From NCBI GenBank assembly GCA_039545275.1, contig BCHS01000006.1, positions 620,001 to 684,000 on the forward strand: DNA of 64,000 nt, in the 5' to 3' direction. The position numbers were made by a program, and so were the translations under genes. This DNA is from Pseudomicrostroma phylloplanum (taxonomy: Eukaryota; Basidiomycota; Exobasidiomycetes; Microstromatales). The notes beneath the pieces were generated by a model that was not told the DNA's origin, did no database searches, and was given only the letters and a program-made list of their open reading frames with translations. Positions 20,304-31,913 of the stretch are shown here, in pieces (the stretch's first letter is position 1; each line of letters begins with the position of its first letter).

Positions 20304-23162
20304 ATGCCAACCCCTCGTCTCTTCCCCCCGCAGCCGACGAGGCTTTCGACCAACCGGGGTCTACACTCAGCTCGCATTCTTCTACGGTCAGCCAATGCTC
20401 CTCCTGCTGTCCGCTCCCCACGTGCAGCTACCTTGCGGGCAGATTGGCCTGCACGATGCCGACCGTGGGTCAATAGCAGTCCAACAGACTACTGTTACCC
20501 GAGCGGCCGGCCCTACACCACTTCTGCTTCGGCTACGTCTGCTATTGCTTCGACCTCATCGGCAGGACCCGAGGATGCCCTGTCCACCGACGAGCCAGTC
20601 GTCGACCAAGCTGCTTGGAAGGAACGCATACAGAAGAAGAGGAGCTATGCAGACTTCACCTTGAAATTTGCCGAGAGGGGAGATGGCCCGGGCTGGCCAG
20701 ACTACCTCCGCAGGAGACTCCTCCGCATCGCAGAGGCAGAATTGGAAGAGCAGAGCTGGGGTCCCAAACAGGCTCTGCCTAGAGAGACGCAGATGGCGGC
20801 CGCCTGCTTCAAGGCCGCAATCGAGGCACTTATGGTCCGCGGGGAGCTTTCAACGAGCGCTAAGCTGATGGAAGATTGGATCCGCTTTCGTCTTGTCCAA
20901 GGGTCTTCATCGCAACAGCAAGCTATCGATTCATCGCTGCTGGCTCAGGTCGTCCATGAGCTCACGTCAGAAGCTGCCAGTGGCATGTCTGCCAAGTCAA
21001 AGACTTTCCAACAGAATCTCATTGCACTGAGAAGCATTCGTGCAGCTTGTATCGAAGCCTCGTTGGCATGGACAGGGGAGATGAATCTTGAGGCTGGCAC
21101 TGCCTTTCGGAAAGCTGGACTAGGCATAGACGCCATGGACATCCTCACTGCTGAGCTGAGGAGGGCCGCAGATGAAGAGCCCCTCCGCCAGAGCCTGGGC
21201 AGGGTAAATGAGAGTGACGATCAGGCGGTAGACACTGGTCACGGCTTCAACACAGCGAAGACCTTGTTCCAGGGAATGGCTCGGTATGTCCGACAGGCTA
21301 GGGATGCTCTCTCGGTGAGAGGTGGTTCATTGACGAAGGCGAATCAAGCTAGCCGTCACTTGGCGATCGTGGAGTACTTTTCTCTGCTGAGCTCTCTCGC
21401 GGATCTGTTGAGGGAGCAGCCTGACCTTTCCGATGAACTCTCACGGACAGGCTCGTTCAGCATTGTCATCAAGAATCTCTGCACAGCGCCTGAGCTCAGT
21501 CGGCTTATCGAGCAGGAAGTCATGCAGCTCGGAGGACCACTTCAAGAGCAAGTGTACGAAGCGATGCATTCTGTGCATTCAGCGTTATCGGGATACATAT
21601 TGGACGTCTTCGCCCGCCCCGACTCGCCAAGCGCTCTCACGAAGGGGTCACAAGAGGTGCACGGTCGATCCGCTCGCTCCGTCAAGCTCGACGACTCTAA
21701 TCTAGCCACTCTTCTGCGCTATGCCATGCGGCATCTGAGATCATCCCAGGAACTGGTGCAGAATGTTCTCTTCGCAATATCCAGAATGGTCGAGCAAGGT
21801 TCCCTCACTGCCAGGTCTGTCTTGACAACTCAGCTCAACGAAGCAGTGCTCGCTCGAGACGCCGACTTGGAAGAGCAGACTCTGGAGCTAATGCTTCAAG
21901 CGGAGGGTCTTGCTCCTTCGGGCCGATCAAATTTGAAAAGAGAGACCCACACCGAAGCTCCGCGAGATAGAACCCTGCTCCTTTTGAAAATGGCGCACAA
22001 GAAGGGCGATCTACATCGTGTCAATGTTCTTGTTCGCTATCTTAGTGCAGGTGGTCGCTTAGGTGATGCATCGCCTATGGTGGAACGTCGAAGCATGCAA
22101 GAGACGAGAGGGTCCAAGGGACGAATAACAGCCGCGGATCTCGTCCGCACCATACTTCCGTCAATGCCGAGGCTCTTTGATGCATCGCAAATCCCAAGCC
22201 CCTCAAGTGAGGACTCACTTGTACTCACTAACTCGGCCACTTGCCTCGCTCTCCTGAACGCAGCTGTCAAAACAGGTAATCAAAGGCTGGGCTCAGATCT
22301 GTATCAGTATGTCACGTGGTTTCGGAGTCAAGACGCAAACGGACAGCAGGTCATCAGTCTGCCCGAGGCAACGTGTTATCTTCAGTCGCTTGAAGACGTT
22401 GGCGTTACTCTGTTGAGTCAGCTGCAGCGTCAGGCCAGGACAGGGACGACAAGAAGCCACAGAAACCTCTCGGAAGCCTCCGCACACGTCCAGGGTCAGA
22501 CCGCGGCGGAAGCCGGGCCAGTACGATCCAGCAAGGAGATTCTGGCGGATCTGTTTGACCTGCGGAGCCAAGCAAGAAAGGTCTATGAGGAGCTCATCGA
22601 GCATTGGGGTTCCGGCAGGCGCCAAGCCAATATGCCAATCCCCAATGGTCGATTCTACAATGCCGTCTTAGGCGCTCTCCTCTGGCCTAAGCTCATCGAG
22701 ATTCTCCCTCCTAGTGTTCTGCACGAGCGACGAGACGACCCGCCACCGGCGAAAGAGCATCCCCGTGGGATGCACGCCTACTTTCGTTTCAACTACCAGC
22801 ACCATGTCCGCAGAGGTCGGCGGCAGCAAGACCCCTCCTCTGCCGCCTCCGAATCCCTCGAAGAGCTCTGCGCAGATCCAGAAGCCCTGCAGCACCTCGT
22901 GGTCATCCTGAGCGATATCAGCGAGTCGGGCCTGCCCATTCCTCCCGGCTACCAGAGCTTACTAGTCCGAGCAGGGTACGAAGGAGAGAGGCTCTTTCGC
23001 CATGTGGAGGCGGCTGAGCAGAGGAAGGGGAGGAGTATACAGGCGGGCAAGCTGGCGGTGCGCAAGGATAGGGGATTGATCGTCTCTGCTTGGAGTGCGA
23101 GCAGGAAGAAGAGGGCAAAGAAGGAAAAAGCACAGCAGGTGGAGGGAGAGGGAGAGTATTGA
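20304..23162 (+). CDS. Large mitochondrially targeted orphan, possibly helical-repeat
   Basis: Single exon, 952 aa, no recognised domain. The first 60 residues hold many Arg/Ser/Ala/Pro and almost no acids (for example RGLHSARILLRSANAP), a strong mitochondrial presequence. The body is mostly helical and amphipathic with motifs such as AALEALMVRGELSTSAK-like spacing and TCLALLNAAVKTGNQRLGSD, reminiscent of PPR/TPR-type helical-hairpin proteins of fungal mitochondria that act in RNA processing or translation. I see no clear 35-residue periodicity by eye, so this is only an inference. The C-terminus is very basic (SRKKRAKKEKA), which fits RNA binding. It converges on KIN1. Confidence 0.7.
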   Translation: MPTPRLFPPQPTRLSTNRGLHSARILLRSANAPPAVRSPRAATLRADWPARCRPWVNSSPTDYCYPSGRPYTTSASATSAIASTSSAGPEDALSTDEPVVDQAAWKERIQKKRSYADFTLKFAERGDGPGWPDYLRRRLLRIAEAELEEQSWGPKQALPRETQMAAACFKAAIEALMVRGELSTSAKLMEDWIRFRLVQGSSSQQQAIDSSLLAQVVHELTSEAASGMSAKSKTFQQNLIALRSIRAACIEASLAWTGEMNLEAGTAFRKAGLGIDAMDILTAELRRAADEEPLRQSLGRVNESDDQAVDTGHGFNTAKTLFQGMARYVRQARDALSVRGGSLTKANQASRHLAIVEYFSLLSSLADLLREQPDLSDELSRTGSFSIVIKNLCTAPELSRLIEQEVMQLGGPLQEQVYEAMHSVHSALSGYILDVFARPDSPSALTKGSQEVHGRSARSVKLDDSNLATLLRYAMRHLRSSQELVQNVLFAISRMVEQGSLTARSVLTTQLNEAVLARDADLEEQTLELMLQAEGLAPSGRSNLKRETHTEAPRDRTLLLLKMAHKKGDLHRVNVLVRYLSAGGRLGDASPMVERRSMQETRGSKGRITAADLVRTILPSMPRLFDASQIPSPSSEDSLVLTNSATCLALLNAAVKTGNQRLGSDLYQYVTWFRSQDANGQQVISLPEATCYLQSLEDVGVTLLSQLQRQARTGTTRSHRNLSEASAHVQGQTAAEAGPVRSSKEILADLFDLRSQARKVYEELIEHWGSGRRQANMPIPNGRFYNAVLGALLWPKLIEILPPSVLHERRDDPPPAKEHPRGMHAYFRFNYQHHVRRGRRQQDPSSAASESLEELCADPEALQHLVVILSDISESGLPIPPGYQSLLVRAGYEGERLFRHVEAAEQRKGRSIQAGKLAVRKDRGLIVSAWSASRKKRAKKEKAQQVEGEGEY

Positions 23163-23468
23163 ACCGCGAAGAAGGAGAGGTCGAGAATGAGAGGGGCGAG
23201 AGGGGCACATGAGGTCAAGAAGCGGTATGCAGTACAGTCCGACCATCAGCATTCAGTGTACCCGGACCTCACAATTCGTAAAATACGTCAATCTTGCACA
23301 ACATTGTCACACAGCGACTCACGAGGAATGGAGCGTCAGCAAGGCACGGTAAGCGAAGAGAACAGGTGGAATTTTGGTTGTGAAATACAAGTGGACGGTT
23401 TCTAGACTACCAATCAGACGGGGGGCTTTGTAAAAGTCGTCTGCTCGCTATCTGTCATAGTCTAGTCA

Positions 23469-26400
23469 TCAGAGCTGCGCGGCGTGCAAAGAAGGGGAGA
23501 CCGTCAAATCATCAGTACGAGCTCGGGCCTATCTCCTCTGATCTCTCTCTGTGTGCCGGTAAACTCACTCGCAACTCTTGCAACACCCTCTTTGCCAAGG
23601 TCTGGTACTGCCAGGGGTTTCCCGCCACTCTTCTGAACTGTAAGCCATTGACTCCGAGCAAGAGGGGCACCTTGACCACAATGATCTCGAAGCGCACGAT
23701 CATGTCCGCTGTCAACTCCTGCTGTTGTTGCTGCTGCTGCTGAGTAGTAACGCCATTGGACGTCGCAGGCGGGGCTGGATAAGAAGGGACAGACGGTGGA
23801 GCAGCAAGCTCTTCTTCGATGGGCTGCTGCTTGCTCGGCGAGCTGGTAGAGGCAGCAAAAAAGGCTGGGGCGCCTAGGGAGTCGGTCCTCTGCCGCGGTG
23901 GCCGGAGACTTCCCCCGCTCTTGGGACTTGCCATTGATGCAGTTCCAGTGCTTTCGCCATTACCAGAGCCAACACCAGACAGAGCCTCGTCGTCGAGGAC
24001 TAGTGAGCTGGCTCTACTTCGAGAGGTACGAGCTGTTACCTCAGGCGAATTCTTCGCAGAGGAGCTGCCTGCGACGACACCTGCATCACCAGACCCCTCT
24101 CGACGATCCTTTCTCAGCGCCGAGATGACAGACATCCGACTTTGCTTCCTCTTGGGCGGACCAGGCCTCTCACTGTCCGCCTCGTCGCCACGACTTGCAG
24201 TGGGTGAATGCTGGGGCTCGATGGCTATGCGTACGTTGCCCTGTCCTGGTGTGCCGCTCGATTGGCCAGCGCCGAAATCGATGCTGGGCAGATGCACACA
24301 CTCGTACCCGCCGCGGATCTCTCGATATTGCACCCCAATTCGATCCAACACCCGGACCAGGTCGGCATTGATGACCGTACGCGGTTTCGTGCTCGTGGTC
24401 TGTACAGAGAAGAGGCCTTTCAAGAAGACTGGCTTGGCCGTCATTGCGTTTCCTGGCTGATACTGCCAAGGAGCAGAGTCTTTCAGGCTCGACGAGAGCA
24501 GGCTAGCCTGCGCTTCACTCGGCACGGGACCTTGCCAGCCTTCGCCATCGGCAAAGCCCGGCAGAGGAGCACGTTGGCTCTGTTGCTGCTGCTGTTGAGT
24601 GACGGAGGGTGTAGCCGAGGGAGATGACGGAGGCATCGTGGGACGACGACTACTCAAGCCAGGCGTGGAACCTTCAGCGCCGGTCAGCTGACCGGGCCGG
24701 GCCAGACTGTTCGACTGTTCCTTCGCTGGCGTGCTTAGGCCAGGCACAGTGCCTGATCTTCGCATGCCTCCTCCTTCGCCACTAGGCACAGCCAATGGGA
24801 CTGTTTCAGGGTCAGGGTCCGCCGGCACAATCTCGTCGACGTCTGCTAATGCCAAGGCATTCAGCCTTTCCGTGGATTCTTCCACTTGTCCCGGAAGCGC
24901 TGAGCCACGTGAACCCGAGCTGCTACCTGCAATAGGCGGAACTGCCGGCGCGGGCGAGACGACACGGGAAGCTCTGCGTTTGTCTAGATCTCCACTGGAA
25001 GAGGGTGAGCGACCCAAGAACGACCCAAAGCGGCGCACTAGCGATGAACCCCCCGACGGCGTGGAAGGAGCTGACGGCTCGCCAGTGGGGGAGAGTGAAG
25101 CCATATTACTGCCGCCACCCATGACGTGAATGCTGCGCCGATTCTCTGGCGAAGCCTTGCGACTCGTGCGTGCACTTGGCCGTACAGGAGTCGAGGCTCC
25201 TCCAGACGACTCTGTGTAACCATTGGAATAGTCCTCCTGCATGAAGCTGGATGCGGGCCGACTCTTGCCATTGGACAGACTTGTACTGCGCTGCATACCA
25301 CCCGCAGCCCCCAGGGACTCGTCTCCCCCGGACCTCCCGGGCAAGAAGGATGATGGAGGATTACCGGAGTGTGCTTTCCACGGGGATGCTGGCATGATGC
25401 CCTTCTCTCTCAGAGCCGCTTCAACTTCATCGCCGTTGGCCCTTGCCCTGGGCGGACCCGCCATCATCGGCATAGGCCTACTCTTCTCCCGCGAGTCAAA
25501 GACCGGTGTAGGCGTCGGTGAGGAGGGCACTGTACCCGTGGCAGCAGATCGAGGAGGTGCTGGCAGCTCCTGCCGAGACAAGTCGGAGGTCCGGCGCGCA
25601 GAGATATGTGAAGCCTCTGGGACTCGCAGAGCCTCTTGAGGAATGTCGGCCGAGGTGGGCATGGAAGAAGGCGCTGCCACAATAGGTCCGAAGGGTCTTC
25701 CGCTCGATGCCGCTGGCTGAGGCTGACCCTGAGCAGCCAAGAGCGAGGCGTTGGATGAAGCAAAGAACGAGTGGCCATAGAGACGTTCTCGCTCCATCTT
25801 CTCCGAGACAAGGTAGTAAATGGAGATGAGAGGGTGGAAGCCTCGCGTAGGATCAAGAGGTTCCTTGCCGCTACCAGGCCAGGTCGAGACCGTCGAGCCA
25901 TTCAGACCCGAGGTCGTGAGAGTCCCACTGCTTCCCGCATCGTCTTTGTTGCTTCCAAATACAGCAATCTTTTTGCGGTAGAAGTCGATCCCAGAGAACC
26001 TCTTGGACCCTGTGCGGGTCTTCGAATCTTGACTCGCCCTTGTTGAAGCACGCCCGAGAGGATTGTTTTCCACAGCCAGACCATTCTGACTAACACTTGG
26101 CGAGTGCTTCGAATCCCAGGTCGACAAGACTGTCGTATAAGCGTCGCTTGTCAAAACCTCGGTCAAGCGCTGCTCGATCTCGTCTGGCGAGCCGAACTCG
26201 AATCCTGTCATGCCTTTGATGACTTCTGGATCGAGCTGACTTGGGCGCAAAGGCTGCCGTTCCGGAAGATAGGCGTCAGGTGCTTCACCTTCGAATCCTT
26301 TGGTCATCCAAGAGTGGGAAAGGATCTCTGGAAGAGTGGCTCTCTTATTCGGGTCCGTGACCAGCATGCGGGACAGGATGTGCTTGCATTCTGAAAGCAG

Positions 26401-28811
26401 GGTTAATGAAGTGGTCAGCAGCCTTGTCGCCAGTCTCATATACGCTTGTGGCTACTCACCTCCGCTCAACCAGGCTGGGTATTCAACGTGACCCCTCTTG
26501 ATCTTGGCGTGCAAGGCGGGCATGCTCTGATCGTCAAAGGGCACCTTTCCGCAGACGAGCACATACAACACGATACCAAAGCTCCAGACATCCACTTCCG
26601 GGCCAGTGTACACCTTGGCCATCAGGAGCTCGGGAGCAGCGAAGTAGAGAGAACCGCAGAAGGTCGACAGATGCGAGTGCGGAGAGAAAAGGTTGGAGAG
26701 ACCGAAATCAATGATCTTGATGTTGCCAGTCTTCGAGATGAGAATGTTCTCAATCTTCAGATCTGTTGTGACGGAAGCCGCCCGGGTCGAAGTAGAGGAG
26801 CAAGATCAGTAAGGGTAATCGGGTACAGCATGCTCAAGCTCCGGAAGCACTTACCTCTGTGAACGATGCTGTTTCTGTGGCAGTACTCCAATGCACTGCC
26901 AATTTGCCGAGCAAATTTCCTCGCCGCCCTCTCCCTGAGCCGACCATGCGAGATAATGTAATCGAGCATCTGTCCACCATTGATGTACTCGAATACCATG
27001 TAGTAGTGGTTTTGATGGATCATCATCTCCCTCATACCGCAGACGTAAGGGTGATGAAGCAGAATCTGCAGACTGCCCTCTCGGATCGTTCTCACTTCTT
27101 TTGAGTGGTCTTTGGCCGCCGCTTTGGCCAAGAATGACTCAGTCGGAGCTGCCACCTTTCCATCGTTGCCAGGCTTGGGATGTTGCGCTGCCGCTACGGA
27201 GGTGTGTCGAGGAATGATCTTGATCGCTACCTTTTCCCCGCTGCCCATTTTGACACCAAGCTTTACTTTGCCCATGCTGCCAGCGCCCAGCGTCTTTCCC
27301 AGAGCATAGTCCCCTAATGTCCTGCGAGATCTTCTCTCGCGCTCCCTGTCCTTGTCGCGTTGCCTGTCGACGTCCCCCAAGCTAACGGTGTCAGGAACAG
27401 AGGATCTCTGCGAAGCTGTGTCCAGGGCGTTTCCACTAGAGCGCGGGCGTTCGTGCTTGGCTTGCTTCTGTTGAGCAGCAGCATCTTGCTCACGCGCTCT
27501 AGAGTCCAGTACGCTGGCGGCGCGAGGAGGTTCTGAAGAGGGTGGGATCCTTCGGGAGGTGGTTTGTGAGGGGGCTTCGGGTGTCTTCGTCGCAGCATCT
27601 ATCGAGGCGCGGGCAGTCCTCTGAGCGTGCATCCTCCGAATGTCATCGATGCTCGAACGATTGTCTTCGATCAGAGTGCGACCAGGGTCGGCGTCGGGAG
27701 GCGACAAAGGACCCTCGTAACGGTCTGTGTTGGTCTGCAACGCTGACAGACGCGGGAGTCGAGAGGCAGAGCCACTCGGCGTAGTCGGCCCTGACCTGGT
27801 GCTATGCCTGTCCGAGGGCTCTGTGCCAGGTATAGGACGAGGGATATGCTGAGGAGGTACGCTCGAACCTGACTGAACAGGTATCGAGTCGACTTGCTCT
27901 TCAGGTGGTGACTCGCCGCGATCCGTCCGCAGGGGAAGAGAAGACTGCTCGGCATTTCGCATGGTGGTGATTGGAGACGGGATGATAGGCAGTGGTTTCG
28001 AGGATCCAGATCCTCTCCGCAGACCTTGAACGCTGGGCGGAGATGCTGGGCTGAACACTGGTGAGGCGTAAGAGGATGGAGACCCAGGCCCAAAGACGTC
28101 GGATTCTTGAGCCACTAGTGGCCGTGGACCGGCAGGCATGGGACGACTCGTCGAAGCGGGCTGATCACCAAGGCTAGCAACCCTCCTGGTAGTCGAGGCG
28201 TACGCTGTGTCATTCACATCCGATGGTCCCCCTTGTAGCAGGGAGTCTTCCGGCACACTGACGAGGCCTCCCGCCGCTGCAGCGGCTGCTACCGCTGTCG
28301 GACCCATCGCGGCCGTCGAGGGGCCTTGTGTGGAGCCACCGGAGGCGGTGCCCGGGGCAGGGTGGCTTGTCATACCAGGCACTACGTCGGATTCGAATCC
28401 GCCATTGATGATCAGGCTGTTGTGGGTATCTATTTGCTGGTCGAGGCCGTATTGGATCTGATCTCTTTCATCAGCACTCATAGTGGGTACTTGAGGCAAA
28501 GGCGCCATGTTCCTGGAGCTGCCCGATGACGAGCTTGATGGGAGATTTCCTGCTCCTGCTGCCCTACTGCTAGCGTAGGCCAGCGGCTGGCCCGGCGCGG
28601 AGATGGGGCTAGATGCCGATCTTGCGTGGCCCGGTGGTAGCTGGCGATGACTGGCAATGGGCGGTGCTCGGGGCCCTCGTGCGGATACTGAGGAAGGTGT
28701 TCGAGAAGGTGGGGGCTCGTAGAGGGTAGTAGCACCGACCGGTGTATCGTAGTGATTGGCGTAAGTCGAGGGTATTCTCGTGTGTCGGACGGGCTTATCG
28801 TCCGTCGCCAT
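23469..28811 (-). CDS. KIN1: KIN1/PAR-1/MARK-family Ser/Thr kinase
   Basis: Membrane-associated polarity kinase, acting in exocytosis and cell-shape control. Exons 28811-26855, 26762-26460, 26390-23569 and 23474-23469 give 1695 aa. A disordered N-terminus of about 490 residues precedes the kinase domain: glycine loop [15 protein letters not shown] lysine in VAIKII, catalytic HRDLKIEN split by intron 1, then DFGLSN and the activation-loop [11 protein letters not shown] long Ser-rich linker with a Gln run (encoded near 23720-23745) leads to a C-terminal KA1 domain ([20 protein letters not shown] ... [15 protein letters not shown]). The last exon encodes only Leu plus stop, which restores the KA1 ending. 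An upstream in-frame TTG is rejected as start. Confidence 0.92.
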
Positions 28812-29892
28812 GCTCAATGAGCCAAAGTGAGTACCGAAGACGAGTTGCCAAATGAATCAGTTGGGTCTAGCAACTTTGTTTGTACTGGTGTTTGAGATCT
28901 CAGCGAAGGATGCCCCGGAAGGGAGGCGGCCTCAGCGTGGGCGCGTCGCAGGAGAGGCAGGCGGCGTTTGCGGAGAGGAATTGCTGGCTCCTGAGTCGAT
29001 ACACGGTCGCACTAGCACAAGGCAAGCGGCTGCCCAGGTAAGAGCTGCCTACGATGTGTGTGATGAGAAGGTGCTAAGCTGCCTTCGACGGGGGACAGGA
29101 TGCTGACGGGGATGGTGATGGCAGGCCGGTAGCGATGGGAAGCAGGGCAGCAGCGGAGCAGCCCACCGAGATGAGCGGAGCGGAGTGGAATTCGTCTGAG
29201 TCCACTTGGCTGCTCTGCTCCTCCCGGCAGGCAGCCTTCCTCCTCCTCAGCAAAGACATCCGCCACAGACAGCTAGAAACATTGTATGACACCTTCGAGA
29301 TCTAAGCCTCGGTGTAAGCTACGGATCCATACAGACGGATGGCAACGGTACCCGTCGTGCCTAGACCGAGCGAGCAGGTGCGCCTCGACGAACGTCTCAT
29401 GCTGCTACGGTTGCAATTGCCCGCCCGCACGGCCCCAGATCTGCTCTGAATAAACGCCCAGCGGTCACGTTTCCTTCGCGTTCAGGTGACGGTAAGATGT
29501 GCAGAGTGAACTTGCCACCAACAATGCGCAATACAATCGTCACCTTGACTTATGGCCTCTCGTGTAGGATAGAGCAAAGCTGTGGAAGCAATACCAGTCT
29601 TACACAGACTACCGCAGGACAGACGAAGCAGTGGAGTGAGAGCCGAGGCGGCGCATGGACGGTTGCTCCCACACGGCTATAAGCGTGTCGCATTCCCGAC
29701 GACGCATCGACGCATGGGCCTGGCCGCAACCGTCTCTTCCGTAGCATACAGTATCGTGCCGGAGAAGCTACATCGCTCTACGCCATTTCTCCTACGACTG
29801 TCGAGCTCCTCGCCACACCTCGTCTCCCACTCTCCTCTCACTAGGCTTATTCAAACTCGCAGCCTCCCCACGGTGACCCGGTTTCCCAGCCA
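28812..29892. other. Divergent promoter region KIN1/SPO11
   Basis: About 1.08 kb with no supported gene. It should carry the promoters of a polarity kinase and a meiotic gene. I see no striking repeat. Confidence 0.5.
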
Positions 29893-31766
29893 ATGTCTAG
29901 CATATACCCAGATGCGTCTGGTCCTCTCACCTCGGCCAGCTCGTCGAGTACAGCTGCGACCTCTGCATCTGAAGCTCACCAACGTCTTCTTTCATCACAG
30001 TCAGTGCTCTTCATGCGCGAGTTCTGGATGCCGCCTAAGCTGACTGCTGAGTCTGACTGATATGACAGACGGACGAGAGCCAAGGCGGCCATTAGCCAGC
30101 TCGCTAGACACTTCCATGAGCAGTTGCTGGCCCTCGCACAGCCTGACAGAGGCACCCCTCTGACGGCCTCCTTACACACGCCCTCTGGACTGGATGAAGA
30201 CGATGATATGCTGTCTATGTCCTCAGACGAAGATGAACCACAGCGTGGTATTACGCTCTTCAACGACGCTAGCGTCCCGCCTCCTCTCTCTTCAGATCCG
30301 GGAGAGCTGGCGCTCCCCCCTTCCAATCAGCAGGCTCTGCGAGGCACAGCAATCCTCTCACAGGCCAGCAGTAGCTCTGATTCCTCTAATCCTTATATGC
30401 ACAACGCAAGACCTGTCGACTCTGTGCGAAGAAGTTCAGCCGGCATCGTGACTATCTCTCTGTCTAGTCCAGATTCTCGCACCACAGGTGAGGCCTCGAC
30501 ATCCTCAAGCTCGGCTACATACTCCTACCCATGCAGAGCAGCAAGCTCTGTCAAGTCTCTCAGCATGATGTTCCGAGTCCTCGAGGAAATGCACTGCGCT
30601 CTGCATGCCGGGGTAGTGGTGACCAAGAGGGACATATACTATCGGGCGCCTGCTCTCTTCGGCTCTCAGGCGGCAGTCGATCGCTTGGTGGACGACATTG
30701 CTGGTCAGATCGGTGTAAGGCGTTCGGCGCTGGGAGTGACTGCTGCTTCGAAAGGTCTTGTGGCTGGTGACGCGACTATCAGATTAATCCAGACTGGATC
30801 AACCTTGTCGGAAGTAACAATGACGCTCAGCCATCAGCAAGAGACGCTGATACCGAGTGTGGACGAGATTGCAGAGATCCGTACAACAAGCTCGTGGCTG
30901 CTGGTCGTTGAGAAAGAGGCCGTCTTTCAGACCTTGATGGAGGCTGGCATCACATCAGGAAGGATCCGCGACCTTGGCCCAGGGATTTTGGTCACTGGCA
31001 AAGGCTACCCTGATCTAATCACGAGAGAATTCCTTGCGAGGATCTCACAGGACTGTCCACTGTAAGAATGTTCACCACGTCCGCATCGCAACGGCAGAGG
31101 ATCTGACCCTTACATCTCGCCTTGGTCAGTCTGAGTCTCTTCGTTCTAGTCGATCATGACCCTTTTGGTCTGCACATCTTCGAGCAGTACCTGAAAGCGA
31201 TGCCGCCGGGCTGCAATCTTAAGCTCCTGGGGCTGCGTGCCAGCGATCTGCAACAGTGAGGAGATGGCTGCGACTGCGGACTCATACAATCGACCAGAGA
31301 ACGGCTGACTCTTTTCTCGCCTCCTTTTCCTTTTGTCCCTATACCCTCGCCTCGCAGTCTCCCCACTTCAACGGATCGCGACCTCCTCCCACTGACGCGC
31401 TCAGACCTCGTCCGAGCCGAGAAGATGCTAGCGCAACCTTCGCTAGATACAACGATCCGGTGCGTGAGCCGACGAAAATCTCGCACCTCAGCGCACTATG
31501 GACTATCTCACTTACGTCGTCTCCATCTTTGGTTGTTTGAGTTGAGCAGAGACGAGCTACAAGCCATGCTCTCCACAGGCAGAAAAGCCGAGCTCGAGAT
31601 CCTCTCGATTGCTGGGCGACGGCGAAGATCGGAGCAGGCGTTAGAGGAGGAGGCGCGCAACCACTTCAGAACACCAGGTGCTGCTCAGAGGCCCGAGGAG
31701 AGGGACGGACTAGTTGAATTCCTCGAGGAGAAGCTGTGGTCGATGTTCACACGATCAGCCGAGTGA
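29893..31766 (+). CDS. SPO11: Meiotic double-strand-break protein Spo11 (TopoVIA-like)
   Basis: Topoisomerase-like protein that makes the programmed breaks starting meiotic recombination. Exons 29893-29999, 30069-31061, 31130-31255, 31358-31459 and 31550-31766 give 514 aa, with all phases closing. The catalytic tyrosine region TKRDIYYRAPALFGSQ is near residue 227. The Toprim part includes LLVVEKEAVFQTL, ILVTGKGYPDLITR and, across intron 2, LFVLVDHDPFGLHI, supplying the acidic metal ligands. The Ser-rich N-terminus (residues 1-150) is longer than in yeast and probably disordered. The first donor is gtcagt, weaker than the others, so exon 1 is the least certain part. The final exon ends with the family's long helix (FLEEKLWSMF). 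It converges on CDC9 with 147 bp. Confidence 0.93.
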
Positions 31767-31913
31767 CGACCCTGGATGTAGAGCTGGGAATGTACAGTGC
31801 GATTGCCGCGACCCTACACAAACTTTCTGCATGTGCCTAAAGGAGATCATTGCCCGGTATCGAAACCTGGTGCCACATTGGCACTGATCCGCTTCCACCT
31901 CCCCCTTCCGTCA

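Noticed and set aside
28815..28817. Extended KIN1 start at an in-frame TTG
   Set aside because: Only an alternative-start artefact; ATG at 28811 is the first real start.
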